This document shows positions 28,901 to 36,600 of a stretch of DNA of 64,000 bases, piece after piece. The notes under the pieces were generated by a model. The model saw only the letters and a list, made by a program, of their open reading frames with translations. It did not search any database and was not told the origin of the DNA. The translations under genes were made by a program, and so were the position numbers. The number at the start of each line of letters is the position of its first letter. Positions within the stretch are counted from its first letter, which is position 1. Source of the stretch: Ctena decussata (taxonomy: Eukaryota; Mollusca; Bivalvia; Lucinida; Lucinidae); NCBI GenBank assembly GCA_963989385.1, contig OZ022502.1, forward strand, positions 14,247,001 through 14,311,000, written 5' to 3'.

Positions 28901-29749
28901 CAATAACGTTGAGAAAGTGTTGTTTCAACATCGTGTGCCAGCCTGGGGCTCAGTTTTTCAAGAATATAAATTCGATTTCATACGCATTGTTTTGTTTGAT
29001 CGAAGTCTTAAAGCTCTGAACATATTTTTGTTTAAATTCGACGGGGTCATGATGGGCATGTGGTGCGTACTTCGTTTCATATTGTAAACATTTATACGAC
29101 ACCCAACCGCCTGAAACGACTTGAAATCTGGCCATCTAGTTGATCTATTAGTATCCTTTCTTGACCTGATCTGATCTCAGACCAGCCTGTGGATGCTTTC
29201 CTCTTCCCAATTATCTCATCCCCAAAATAACTAATAGTGTTGAAAACCGCTAATATTATGTCTATGCATGTAAGACTTGGTTCTGTCTTAACACCCCATA
29301 CAGTTGAATTGTCAACACATACGATCACGTTAGACGATATTGGTCCAAGCCGGTTCATTTACGAGCAATTCATTATACAATGACGGTCTAGCAGAACTTG
29401 CATTGAGTCCATAAAGGATTCCTCTTCGGACGGCATTAAGCGCATACGGGACTCCTCTTCAAACAAAACTTAGCGTATATAGATTGCTCTTAGAACTGAC
29501 AGGGGTTGTATGATACAATCCCTGTCAGTTCTAAGAGCAATCTCTAGATGTAGATAGAGAATCTGTTTATTGCATAACATCATGATCTTTCATTTCAGAT
29601 GTGACGGTCAAGCCTGTACAACAGCCAACGCAGCCCGGTGGAACCTGTATAAAAATGATATAGCGCTGTATGGTTTACTGTTAGAAGTGTACTTCAATGG
29701 AAATGTAAATGTTGTGGCAGGACTCACGCCTTGCACACAGTTACAATAA
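14982..29749 (+). CDS. Secreted HExxH metallopeptidase-like gene, copy 2 (six exons seen, 5' end missing)
   Basis: Exons 14982-15033, 17751-18030, 21073-21229, 22651-22859, 27880-28025 and 29599-29749 join in frame to about 330 residues. Five of the six exons have exactly the copy 1 length; exon b is one codon shorter. HEYAHTVKDYC and EHEYWAVGTETWF keep the presumed zinc ligands, and the Cys set is conserved. The gene is about twice as long as copy 1 because its introns carry more elements: a 1.37-kb palindrome, a tandem-repeat element, SINEs and several foldbacks. A decayed extra exon d lies in intron d. No signal-peptide exon was recognised between 11674 and 14982. Both copies look intact, so either or both may be active. 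Confidence 0.82.
15313..15544. mobile_element. Family A foldback element, copy 3
   Basis: Runs from tgagccatgtcacgacaaaa to gtcgtgtcgcggctca, fully foldback. Lies in intron a of copy 2. Confidence 0.9.
15783..16060 (-). mobile_element. tRNA-derived SINE interrupted by a 121-bp insertion
   Basis: The body (15783-15864) and the tRNA-like head (15986-16060; minus strand ggtagttcagtgggttaacc and gggttcaaatcctgctgg) are separated by 121 bases. The 10-bp sequence aaatgatttc occurs on both sides of the insert (15855-15864 and 15976-15985), as expected for a target-site duplication. Confidence 0.7.
16305..16474. mobile_element. TA-flanked MITE (ggtaacttcggac ends), truncated copy
   Basis: The left end taggggcgaatcaggtaact and right end acctgacgtgaccctaat are inverted-repeat ends of the same family as the intact copy at 36601-36832. 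Confidence 0.7.
16770..16885 (+). other. Block conserved between introns a of the two paralogues
   Basis: gaccaaaccg, cgaccacaatgggatgc and neighbouring bases match 5270-5360 in intron a of copy 1 (gaccaaaccg, ggaccaaactggatgc). In copy 2 a frame reads EIGPNRRPQWDAEEAFNLR and then stops; in copy 1 the same frame has a stop. A cassette exon between exons a and b would need a length divisible by three; I see no good splice sites. It is either a conserved intronic element or a relic exon. Confidence 0.5.
17141..17357. mobile_element. Long foldback MITE
   Basis: The left end gtattcataaagccactt and right end aagtggttg-like...gtattcataaaac-like sequence (plus strand agtcgttttatgaatacagc) pair. The inner 60-base arms (ggagattccctacaactatg; ctggaggaacagtctt) are almost perfectly complementary. 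Confidence 0.9.
17461..17695. mobile_element. Family A foldback element, copy 4
   Basis: Diverged copy from gctgcgacacgacaaaatca to gttgatttgtcatatcgc. It ends about 55 bases before exon b of copy 2. Confidence 0.85.
17751..18030 (+). CDS. Copy 2 exon b (280 nt)
   Basis: Acceptor ctcttatttag; the donor gttagt is weaker than in copy 1. It encodes NNAYKEEKQLRVRDSGYYC, then FLGHQKRSVQL and IRVDATISVSDYALEV. The frame stays open past the donor to 18129, but exon c joins only if splicing occurs at 18030/18031. Confidence 0.83.
18710..18918 (+). mobile_element. tRNA-derived SINE in intron b of copy 2
   Basis: Degenerate tRNA-like head (gtagatctgtagcttaaatg; cccgagttggagccc), then the body aaacggggttccattactca, ctgaaatactattgaaaagg and a repeated ccatc tail. 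A second tRNA-like B box (gtgtttgagtccagctc) at about 18650 may be another SINE head. Confidence 0.65.
19174..19270. repeat. Short element with 19-bp inverted ends
   Basis: tcctaccctcgtaaccact at the left and agtggttacgagggtagga at the right are perfect inverted repeats. From 19280 to 20900 I see no gene or clear element apart from a G run near 19475. Confidence 0.85.
20905..21021. mobile_element. Foldback element before exon c of copy 2
   Basis: The ends aggtgtattcaactgggcgt and aaatcgaatacgcct are roughly inverted, and the inner gtgctttacggtgctcagcg pairs with cgtaaagcac. It ends about 50 bases before the exon c acceptor. Confidence 0.75.
21073..21229 (+). CDS. Copy 2 exon c (157 nt)
   Basis: A strong pyrimidine tract ends at a tacag acceptor; donor gtaagg. 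It encodes AATTIKKMTRHMPAYLFNAC, then VGIFTKAESLTVFPEY and SPPGCGT. A hairpin element (20905-21021) ends about 50 bases upstream. Confidence 0.86.
21523..21830 (+). repeat. Dispersed repeat P (poly-C then ttattactgaccgttccaag), copy 1
   Basis: A C run followed by ttattactggccgttccaag and a GT-rich tract. Also found at 23440-23880 and 53205-53522, each starting with a C run at the same place. Confidence 0.65.
21858..22094. mobile_element. Family A foldback element, copy 5
   Basis: Runs from tgagccgcgacatgacaaaa to ctcgtgtcgcggctca, fully foldback, in intron c of copy 2. Confidence 0.9.
22139..22640. mobile_element. Terminal-inverted-repeat element abutting exon d of copy 2
   Basis: The left end accgtatcaattctaataaacgcccc-type sequence is inverted at the right (ggggcgtttatcaaaattaa, taaggta). 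The interior holds a tandem duplication of about 92 bp (22295-22475, with tataggtatactttcagagg twice) and resembles repeat C. Its right end supplies part of the pyrimidine tract used by exon d. Confidence 0.7.
22651..22859 (+). CDS. Copy 2 exon d, carrying the HEYAH zinc motif (209 nt)
   Basis: Acceptor ttttattacag, donor gtgggc. It encodes CEGSCDSQCTFDGRPYSSL, then DDNVLCNAKDPFY and ILVHEYAHTVKDYC. A terminal-inverted-repeat element (about 22139-22640) ends within the pyrimidine tract of the acceptor. A GA microsatellite follows the donor by about 40 bases, as in copy 1. Confidence 0.88.
22897..22938 (+). repeat. (GA)n microsatellite, copy 2 intron d
   Basis: About 20 GA dinucleotides beginning 38 bases after the exon d donor, at the same relative position as in copy 1. 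Confidence 0.95.
23217..23402 (+). mobile_element. tRNA-derived SINE, best preserved head
   Basis: A box gtagctcagtgggttaa and B box gggttcgagcccc make a recognisable tRNA-like promoter. The anticodon region is short, so this is not a functional tRNA. Body: taaacggggttccattgcac, then a ctgtaatactgttgaaaaga tail. Confidence 0.8.
23440..23880 (+). repeat. Dispersed repeat P, copy 2
   Basis: C-rich start, agtagttattactgaccgtc, cagggcggtac, then agctgagttgccacctattt and gagctgctgactcgg, aligning in order with 53205-53480. Confidence 0.65.
24063..24205 (+). pseudogene. Decayed extra copy of exon d in intron d of copy 2
   Basis: The sequence after a ttttctcag acceptor aligns with copy 2 exon d over about 140 bases: it shares the GRPYS-L-V stretch and DNVLC. 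In frame it begins EASFDSQGAFQGRPYS, so the first three Cys of exon d are replaced by Ser, Phe and Gly. Similarity fades after DNVLC and the HEYAH motif is absent. The frame is open through the recognisable part, so this is either a relic of a duplicated exon or a very divergent alternative exon; a relic is more likely. Confidence 0.7.
24490..26200 (+). mobile_element. Tandem-repeat element I (pearl/Helentron-like)
   Basis: About ten units of roughly 153 bp, each with gggcaataactcatgcatta and aagtttcatgaaattc. These are followed by an (ACGG)n-type microsatellite at about 26122-26160 and a terminal hairpin tccgccttcggcgga at 26180-26194. The left end carries atatcccccgccgaag, partly inverted to the right end. 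The order of core repeats, tetranucleotide microsatellite and hairpin recalls bivalve pearl and DINE/Helentron-type elements; the class is inferred from architecture only. Short open frames here are repeat translations. Confidence 0.75.
26346..27716. mobile_element. 1.37-kb near-perfect palindrome
   Basis: The left arm 26346-26969 and right arm 27022-27716 are inverted copies, highly similar by eye, around a loop of about 50 bases. The outer ends read cacgcctaccaatccctctc and its complement. The right arm carries an extra piece of about 67 bp at 27333-27403. A small frame (26755-26937, start MIDSLEFRKYTQKLG) is preserved in both arms, but I recognise no domain. Lies in intron d of copy 2. Confidence 0.9.
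27880..28025 (+). CDS. Copy 2 exon e (146 nt)
   Basis: Acceptor tacatttcag, donor gtgagt. It encodes ITSAYQNAKNHSLWSNQYAM then ATEHEYWAVGTETWFNS. The EYW Glu is retained. Length and phases equal those of copy 1 exon e. Confidence 0.87.
28092..28223. repeat. Foldback element in intron e of copy 2
   Basis: gatcaaacatg pairs with catttgtttgatc-like sequence at the right end, and the inner gcattaatgtttgcaaggtc and gcaaatgttaatgcatt pair. From 28230 to 29470 I see no gene or clear element. Confidence 0.75.
29481..29543. repeat. 30-bp-stem hairpin before terminal exon of copy 2
   Basis: Arms starting agattgctcttagaactgac pair over 30 bases with one mismatch around a 3-base loop. It ends 55 bases before exon f. 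Confidence 0.9.
29599..29749 (+). CDS. Copy 2 terminal exon f (151 nt)
   Basis: Acceptor tttcatttcag. It encodes CDGQACTTANAARWNLYKND, then LYGLLLEVYFNGNVNVV and a C-terminus ending PCTQLQ before TAA. The AATAAA at 29745-29750 overlaps the stop codon and may serve as the polyadenylation signal, in which case the 3' UTR is very short. Confidence 0.88.
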
Positions 29750-29763
29750 ATGAAAACATACTT

Positions 29764-29974
29764 TAGCCCCAGCACGAGCAAAAACCAACAAAGTGGCATA
29801 TGCACCCAGTGAAGGCTCGGATCATCCTAATCGTAGTCTTTGCTGTCCGCGTGGAGCTATATTAAACACTTAGCTTCCCTTTAAGCGCACAAAGAAGAAG
29901 CTGACTAGACTGGGCGATCTGAGTCTAAACTGGGGGCATATTCCACTTTGTTGGTTTTGTCGTGTCGTGGTTCA
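29764..29974. mobile_element. Family A foldback element, copy 6 (shortened)
   Basis: Runs from agcacgagcaaaaaccaaca to tttgtcgtgtcgtggttca, starting 15 bases after the copy 2 stop codon. Somewhat shorter than the other copies. Confidence 0.8.
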
Positions 29975-30079
29975 ATTATTTTGTCAGTTAAATTTGCGTC
30001 CATTCACTGATCTAGATAAAAAGGAGTAACAGGGATCATTAAGGGATAATTTTAATTTCCCTTAATTTTTCATAAAACA

Positions 30080-30317
30080 TGAGCCGCGACACCAGAAAAC
30101 CAACAATGTGGTTGTGCGCCCAGCGCAGACTCAGATCAGCCTGGGTGTCCGCCCAGTCCGATCAGGCTTTTTGCTTAGGGCTTGAAGGGTAGTTAAGGGT
30201 CTAAGCTACCTCCATGCGGACAGCGAAGACTCTGATCAGACTGGGCGGATGCCCAGGCGGATCTGAGTCTGCGCTGGCCGCACAACCACATTGTTGGCTT
30301 TGTCGTGTCGCGGCTCA
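30080..30317. mobile_element. Family A foldback element, copy 7
   Basis: Well preserved, from tgagccgcgacaccagaaaa to tttgtcgtgtcgcggctca. From 30320 to 30950 I see nothing else I can support. Confidence 0.92.
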
Positions 30318-30952
30318 CATATGTTCTGGCCCCGCATTAGAAACGTCATGGCTATACGGTTCTAATGAGGGGTCACAACATATGTTTTCATTGAGAAATA
30401 AAAAATATATATCTGATAATCTTCTACACCCCACTTTATCTACAGCTCCGATTATTTGTGAAATTTTATCGTTTTTCTGTCCATTTTATCTCCAAGTTGA
30501 ACCTTTGCCTCATATGAAATGAATAAAATAATATACATTGTCACTTTCTAAGTTTATTTTTGATACGTTGCATCAATGCATATAACGTATTGAAGAATCT
30601 CTAACATTTAAGCGCAAATTGTCCGTAAATTAGACTCTGAGAAGAATACAATTTCAGAGTTAAAATTTAATTGTTCAGAGTAAAGCATTATCCAAACCAA
30701 CCCAATGGGCAATACAGGATCCCTGTGTACTTTTTGCAGCATCGTACAGGACAATACTGACTGCTGAAAGACAAACCCCTTAAATGATATTGTTTCAAAC
30801 CTTATTAGGATGCATCTATATCGCAGCAAATCAATAATACCGACCATCTAAATGTTCTTGCCAAACAGAAGTTAGTAATATCTTAACGTTAAAGTAATAC
30901 AGTTTTGGGGAAATGTTTGCCAATGTCCCTTTTATGGGACCCTAGGCATAAA

Positions 30953-31288
30953 TGAGCCGCGACACGAGAAAACCAACAATATGGTTGTGCGCCCAGTGCA
31001 GACTCAGATCAGCCTGGGCATCTGCCCATTCCAATCAGATTCTTGGCTAAGCGCTCAAAGGGTAGCTAAGGGTCTAAGTTACCTCCGTGCGGACAGCGAA
31101 GACTCTGATTAGCCTGGGCATCTGCCCATTCCAATCAGATTCTTGGCTAAGCGCTCAAAGGGTAGCTAAGGGTCTAAGCTACCTCCGTGCGGACAGCAAA
31201 GACTCTGATCAGACTGGGCGGATGTCCAGGCTGATCTGAGTCTGTGCTGGGCGCACAACCACTTTGTTGGTTTTCTCATGTCGCGGCC
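30953..31288. mobile_element. Family A foldback element, copy 8, with internal 100-bp duplication
   Basis: Family A ends are intact, but the segment 31011-31110 is repeated in tandem at 31111-31210 with few differences (agcctgggcatctgcccatt in both). The element is about 335 bp instead of about 240. Confidence 0.9.
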
Positions 31289-31534
31289 AAAATGAGTTAA
31301 CGTTGTTTTGCTTTGAAACATGGATAAATAATAGCAGTACGCTCACTCACGTCCCTATAAAATATATAAAAAAAATCAAAACAGATTGTTGTTTCATTCG
31401 CGTGTGTAGTGTTTTTATAGCATGTGTAATACAGCCTAGATGAAAACCAGCACGAGAAAATAATTTTTTATGATTTAGAATAGCAGTTTCAGTTAGGCAG
31501 AGAACTCTTCTCTCACCAAAACTCTTCAGCGTTT

Positions 31535-31900
31535 TACTCGAAAGGATTACGTCTGATACTCTGAAGGTTACGTACGCTTACCTAAACAAAATTCGTAAAA
31601 GGCCTAGACATAGCGGAAAAACTATTACCAATCAGCGGTTTGACGGTGACTTTGACACTCTTGTTGAGAAAGATCAGGAACTTAATAAACCGCAAGGAAC
31701 AATATGGAGATAAGTGCTGAGAAGATCAGTCTGATGACAAACAGCGCCAATGTCAGCAAGAGGCAAATCAAGGTGAAAAACAGCAGAAGCTGGGAACGAT
31801 TACAAGCTTTAAATACCTGGGGCGATTTTCTCAGATGATGGCTCAAACCCGGAGGTTCACTCGAATATTGCACAAGCCGCGTGCAATCCATTTGTCTCAG
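31535..31900 (+). pseudogene. Dead non-LTR reverse transcriptase fragment, copy 1
   Basis: The broken frame follows the same order as 60980-61330: a tcgaaagga start, an ITNQ-F segment, a KISAEKISLMTNS-like segment, then a SDDGSNPEV-like segment. Frameshifts and stops throughout. Confidence 0.6.
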
Positions 31901-32038
31901 GCGGTTCATATGTCTCTCTCTCGGGCGGTTTGTTTGCTACTATTGCGAACATGTATAAAAGCGGATACCTGAAGTAATTACATTATCTTTAAATGGGACA
32001 GTTTTGTTTAACAATGCAGTAAAGATGCAGATGACATG

Positions 32039-32093
32039 GCAAACAGTGTAAACCCAGATCAGGAATAACCTTATCTGGGTCTTCACTGTTTGC
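32039..32093. repeat. Short foldback element in Kv 3' region
   Basis: Its ends are inverted copies built on gcaaacagtg, with an inner cccagat / atctggg pair. It starts 23 bases beyond the Kv stop codon, probably within the 3' UTR. It belongs to the same dispersed hairpin family as 4845, 5425 and 36664. Confidence 0.7.
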
Positions 32094-32115
32094 TACGATT
32101 TCTCAGTCCCAATAT

Positions 32116-33354
32116 TTACAGCTTTTCGGTATGGTTCCCACGCTCAGACTTATCAGTTTTCTCTTCGACGCTTATAACTTCCTCTTTTAAATCTTCTTTC
32201 ACGACGCGAGTAGAGGTTGCTTGCCAGTGGCTTCCAAATCGTTTTTTCGGTTTTGCATTACTCTGAAGTATTTCGTCCACTTCTGCGTAATTGTAAAGAG
32301 TAATGAAATTATTTACAAATATTGGCAGTGTCAGTGCTATCAAGATCACTCCTGATATCGCACATAGAGAGCCAATGAATCTTCCAGCAGGTGTTTTCGG
32401 ATAAACATCTCCGTACCCTACGGTTGTCAAGGTAACAAGGGCCCACCACCATCCTGTCGGAATGCTCTTAAAATCGCTCCGATCTTCTGCTAAGTACACA
32501 ATGCTGGCGAAAGAGCAAACTGCTATTACCAAAAACATTACCAATATCAACAAATCTCTCAGACTCTGTTTCACAGAATAAACCAAAACCTTTGCGGCTC
32601 GGACGTTTTTTACAACACGAAAGAGCCGAAAAGTTCTAAGTATTTGAAAATACATTGTTATGTCTAGCCAGCTATCCAAATACCGATGCTCCTTTTCCAC
32701 ACTGATTACAATGAAATGAATGTAGGCTCCCAAAAGAGCGATACAATCTACAATGTTGATAGGGGAAATGACATATCTGGGTATTGATGGACATGAAAAT
32801 ATACGGAGAATAAAGTCCACAGTGAAAATGCCTAAAGTTATTTTCTCCAAGACGTCAAACGCACGGTTCTGAATCAAGAAATAAGGAATGTGAATCTTTT
32901 CTTTCTGCCTTATCTGCTGTTGCTGAAAAGGCGGAGTAAATTGCTCTGAAGCGGATACATTTGAAGCCGTTGAATTAAAAGTTGATGGAGACAGGGGTAT
33001 CGCGAATGTTGAACTATTGGGATACGGTGCAGAGCTTGTATTGGTGTCATTTCCGACTTTCATATCATTATAATAGTCCTCGTAGTGGTAAAACATTGTT
33101 TCTGCTTCATCGTCCTCGTAGTGGTAAAACATTGTTTCTCCTTCGTCAAAGGGGACTAAGTCGTAATCATCCTGCTGGGAGCAGTCCGGATTCTCGAGAT
33201 ATTTAATCAGTTTATCTAGATCTGGATTTTGCGTGCTTCTGTAGTATTCAATAAGTTCACACTTCGTAAGTTTTCTCTGAAACATTGGTTCAGTGCCATA
33301 CGCCAAGATGAAGATTGAGAGTAGAACCAATAGGAATATTCCACAGAAATACAG
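32116..33354 (-). CDS. Kv-type voltage-gated potassium channel, terminal exon (S1 to C-terminus)
   Basis: About 412 residues on the minus strand, after a tattttcag acceptor that ends at 33355. In order: S1 (CGIFLLVLLSIFILAYG), a long acidic S1-S2 loop with four or more N-glycosylation sequons, S2 (FDVLEKITLGIFTVDFILRI), S3 (SPINIVDCIALLGAYIHF), S4 with a basic residue at every third position (ILRTFRLFRVVKNVRAAKVL), S5, the pore helix (IPTGWWWALVTLTTVGYGD) with the K+ selectivity filter, and S6. The protein forms or joins a tetrameric plasma-membrane K+ channel opened by depolarisation. The S6 hinge reads ALTLPIFV where Kv channels normally have ALPVPVIV, so the first Pro of PxP is Thr. Kv2/Kv3-like by feel; the subfamily is not resolved. 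Confidence 0.92.
   Translation of the reverse strand: MYFCGIFLLVLLSIFILAYGTEPMFQRKLTKCELIEYYRSTQNPDLDKLIKYLENPDCSQQDDYDLVPFDEGETMFYHYEDDEAETMFYHYEDYYNDMKVGNDTNTSSAPYPNSSTFAIPLSPSTFNSTASNVSASEQFTPPFQQQQIRQKEKIHIPYFLIQNRAFDVLEKITLGIFTVDFILRIFSCPSIPRYVISPINIVDCIALLGAYIHFIVISVEKEHRYLDSWLDITMYFQILRTFRLFRVVKNVRAAKVLVYSVKQSLRDLLILVMFLVIAVCSFASIVYLAEDRSDFKSIPTGWWWALVTLTTVGYGDVYPKTPAGRFIGSLCAISGVILIALTLPIFVNNFITLYNYAEVDEILQSNAKPKKRFGSHWQATSTRVVKEDLKEEVISVEEKTDKSERGNHTEKL
33076..33147 (-). repeat. 36-bp tandem duplication inside Kv exon
   Basis: Two 36-bp copies encode two successive ETMFYHYED blocks in the S1-S2 extracellular loop. The copies differ at very few bases, so the in-frame duplication is recent. 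Confidence 0.9.
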
Positions 33355-33549
33355 CTGAAAATATAATAACAATAATAATAATAATAAAAATAATAATAAG
33401 ATATATTAAAGATTATATTTGAGATTACATTTGTGCAAGAGAATTTGTTTCATGTCATGGGCATGCCTCCAATCCAGGGTACACATAATGTTGAATCATT
33501 AAATCAACGGGATCATGACGTCGAATCAACCTAGATTAAATGTTTATTC

Positions 33550-33740
33550 AACGCTGTGTGCCAAGAGGGATGTTTTCACAATTTTTCAAGGGAACGGTTG
33601 AGCTTTTGTGACTTCCTATTTGCCTCCCTAGACAATAACACTCATCTAAGATTGGTTCCACGCTTGAAGCAAAAATTTGTTCCAAGAGGAATACTTTGGT
33701 CCTTTAAGAGTCTACCCCTATTGACAAAGGAGGCAAAAAA
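33550..33740 (+). repeat. Dispersed repeat C, copy 3
   Basis: Contains ttttgtgacttcctatttgc, tccctagac, ccaagaggaatactttgg and ttgacaaaggaggcaaaaaa, matching the copies at 240 and 2440. It lies in the 1.28-kb Kv intron. From 33740 to 34260 nothing else is seen. Confidence 0.5.
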
Positions 33741-34257
33741 TATTGTGATAGAGTTGCGTTCCCAGAAAGTGCACGCATTCACCTTCAAGACATTTAACAT
33801 AAACTTTAACTGCATTTGTCGCATTTTTTATTCAGGAAAAAAAAGGTGTGCTCCAGATAATGGTGATTTTATAAGCACTAAGTGTTTGTTAAAAGAGCAC
33901 ATTACAACGCAGAGCGCAAGCGCGAGCTCACACATCTGCTTCAATCTGCTAGAAAAAAAGTTGATCACCTTGGATGCCTTCTAGAACAATCTCTTTCGAC
34001 TCTAATAGGGAATAAAAAGAGCATGTTTTGTGCTTTTTCATAGCCCAATGGGACATAGAGCTTCATTCTGAAAAAAGCTTTTGTCGCTTCGGTCTTTTGT
34101 ATGAAATTATGCAAGACATTCCAAATAGTAAAGGGAGACAGACCGAATAACAACTTTCAGAATGTGGTATATTTGTTCATATTCATATTCAATTGTGTTT
34201 GTTCCCCGCTCACTAGCTGATTGTTTATTATAATTCTACTGCCAGGTTTTTTTTTTG

Positions 34258-34261
<4 letters not shown>

Positions 34262-34299
<38 letters not shown>
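34262..34299 (+). repeat. (TG)n microsatellite
   Basis: About 19 TG dinucleotides in the Kv intron. Confidence 0.95.
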
Positions 34300-34302
<3 letters not shown>

Positions 34303-34631
34303 ATATCTAAAATAATCATAAAGGAAATTGGCTGCGGTTCTTGATCTCTCCACAACACCTAAAGCTGATTTTTATTTGCATCAAGTTTCGTTCTTGTTCT
34401 CTACATACTGTAATTAAAAAAATCATGAAAAAAATGACTAAAAGATTCAACGGCTTTCAGGTTGTTGAGTAGACATAATTTTCATAATGAAATATTGACG
34501 CCGTATTCTGTCGTTTTAGCTTTGCTAAACACCAACGAGCCGTATCGTTACGTGACCAACGCCGGCCAAACGAACTTGGCAACGACAGAATATGTATTTG
34601 TTGAGAGGTTGTCCTGAAATGTGTCTCATAC

Positions 34632-34818
34632 CTTTGACCAAACTGAAGATTCATTGTTATCTACGATGTTCCACAGGCGCCGTCTAAAGATTCGGAATGA
34701 ATCACACGAGCGAATAGGGACGTGAGGGGACGTCTCAAACATTTCATTGCTCATGTCACGAAGAACCGTCTGGCAGAATTCCTTGAGTGTGTCTTGTTCC
34801 GCAAAGAAGGCGAAATAT
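34632..34818 (-). CDS. Kv channel penultimate exon (T1-S1 linker)
   Basis: 187 nt on the minus strand between a gtattacag acceptor and a gtatga donor. It encodes YFAFFAEQDTLKEFCQTVL through FRIFRRRLWNIVDNNESSVW and ends in SK. RRRLWNIVDNNESS matches the conserved segment just before S1 in Kv channels (an RxLWxxLExPxSS-like pattern). Phase 0 joins exactly to the S1 exon at 33354, removing a 1.28-kb intron. The N-terminal T1 (BTB-like) exons should lie at higher coordinates but I did not recognise them. Confidence 0.8.
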
Positions 34819-34939
34819 CTGTAATACAGTATGGAAAAATGAGAATAACTCATTATAAACACTGGCTATGACGCCATCGCCCAGTCTCACAGGTACAACA
34901 AAGGCGCATAAACAAAGAGCTGCCTTGTAATCCTGCACA

Positions 34940-36050
34940 GTGATGGGAAAATAATATAATCGTTAGGTGGGAATGATTGGAAATGCATGCATATGTAATC
35001 GTGTTAGCATCAGAAGATGTCTTTTTTCAATTCGAAGCATGTTAAATTATTTATATTCAAACTCCAGCAGAGATAAAATGGGATAAATGTCGAGATGAGC
35101 AAATTTTAAGCACGCGATAGGCTTTTTTACAGGGTGATATATTAAGCGACTTCGCTATGTGTATTTTGCTAATGAAATAAATGTTACTAAGCAACAGCAT
35201 AAAGTCCGAAAGTCAATGGTAAAATGAATTTATTTGGCCGGAAATACAGATTTAATCGCCATTAAACTACCATTGGCATTTTCAGTTCTTGTGCAAGCAG
35301 AGTTTCGACAATCAGTCTCGAGTGTCATGTGTTTGCGACAACAGTCAAATGATATTAAGATATACAAAATAGTTTATATTGTGTCATTAAGTCTCACTTC
35401 CAGTGTCCACTATTATTAAGGTGTTGCACTGTCAAGCGAAAAAGAGGCTTGCCAATTCATTATTTAGATTTCTTGTTCCGGGAAACAGAGTAGCCAATTG
35501 ATCGTCGAACACACGTTATTTAGATCTTCGGACCGAGAAAGCCGTGACCAACTTTTTCCTTGCATGACATCCAGAATGTTTTATCAATAATAAAATGACC
35601 GTCTTTAATCTTTTTAAAGAGTTCAATTACTTTGAAAGTTCTTTAGCCTTAGTTGACGCAACAGTGGATGTAGTGTTTAAATCAGAACTGGCGCCAGTTT
35701 TAGCATTTTCACTCTCTGAAGCTTCGCAAAGTCGAGCACATGCTCATCTTTCATGTACTCATCAACTCCTACCCAACCTTGCCTGTTTCGGGCTCTTGTC
35801 AAAATCATTGACAAAGCTGAACGTTCGCACTACCGTAACATGCTAAATATTAGGAATGATAGGTCTGAGCAAACAGTGCAGACCCAGATCAGATTTCTCC
35901 GAAATTTGCCCTGTCTGTCTTTCCATTTGGACGCATCACTGCATGGTAAAATCAACCAATCAGTTCTTGAGCTTTTTATCTTTGAGTCTTGGAGTTTGAC
36001 TCTCCATGGTCGCAAGGACTTACTGCCATTGCAAGACGTTGGGGAAGTAC
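34940..36050. other. Stretch without recognised gene
   Basis: Presumed upstream intron of the Kv gene on the minus strand. The only pattern seen is gagcaaacagtgcagaccca at about 35866, one half of the short-hairpin family found at 6280 and 32039. No T1-domain exon was recognised by eye. Confidence 0.3.
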
Positions 36051-36056
36051 GGTGAA

Positions 36057-36193
36057 TTGGGGGATAACTTTACCCAAAATTGTCATTGGGGTAGTAAATC
36101 ATCGGTTTGTTTGGTCGGCAATTTTCGACCATAAAACCGACGATTTACACCCCTCCCCCACCCATGACAATTACAATACAGTTACTCCCATTC
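36057..36193. repeat. Foldback element
   Basis: gggggataactttaccca...attgtcat at the left pairs loosely with atgacaatta...tactccca at the right, and the inner gtaaatcatcggttt and aaaccgacgatttac pair well. Confidence 0.75.
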
Positions 36194-36600
36194 CAGTGCA
36201 CTTTTCACATTAATACCTTTAAAGTGTGCTACTTTGCATCCATAGCAAACGCATTCACGACGTAAAATAAGACGCCAATAAATGAGAAGCGACGTTACGT
36301 AATGATGTCGGGTTTCCGACAGTGTATCGCAGGATATACTGTAGTAAATTTTTGACTTTAACCAATCAGACGTCGCGTTACAAACGTAAGTGCATTAGAA
36401 TATTTTTGCTATCCCATTTTTTGTTTGATTTATTTTTACTTTTTACTATTTTATTGTTTTAATTTTTACGGTTATACTTTTTCCCATACTGGGAATGTGA
36501 GCTCATGTAAGTTCCCTCTCAAGAATCCACGTAATATATAACCAGGGATCTCCCCAGACCATTAAGGCATGTAGCTTGCAACGTGTCTTCCTCTTCAAAT

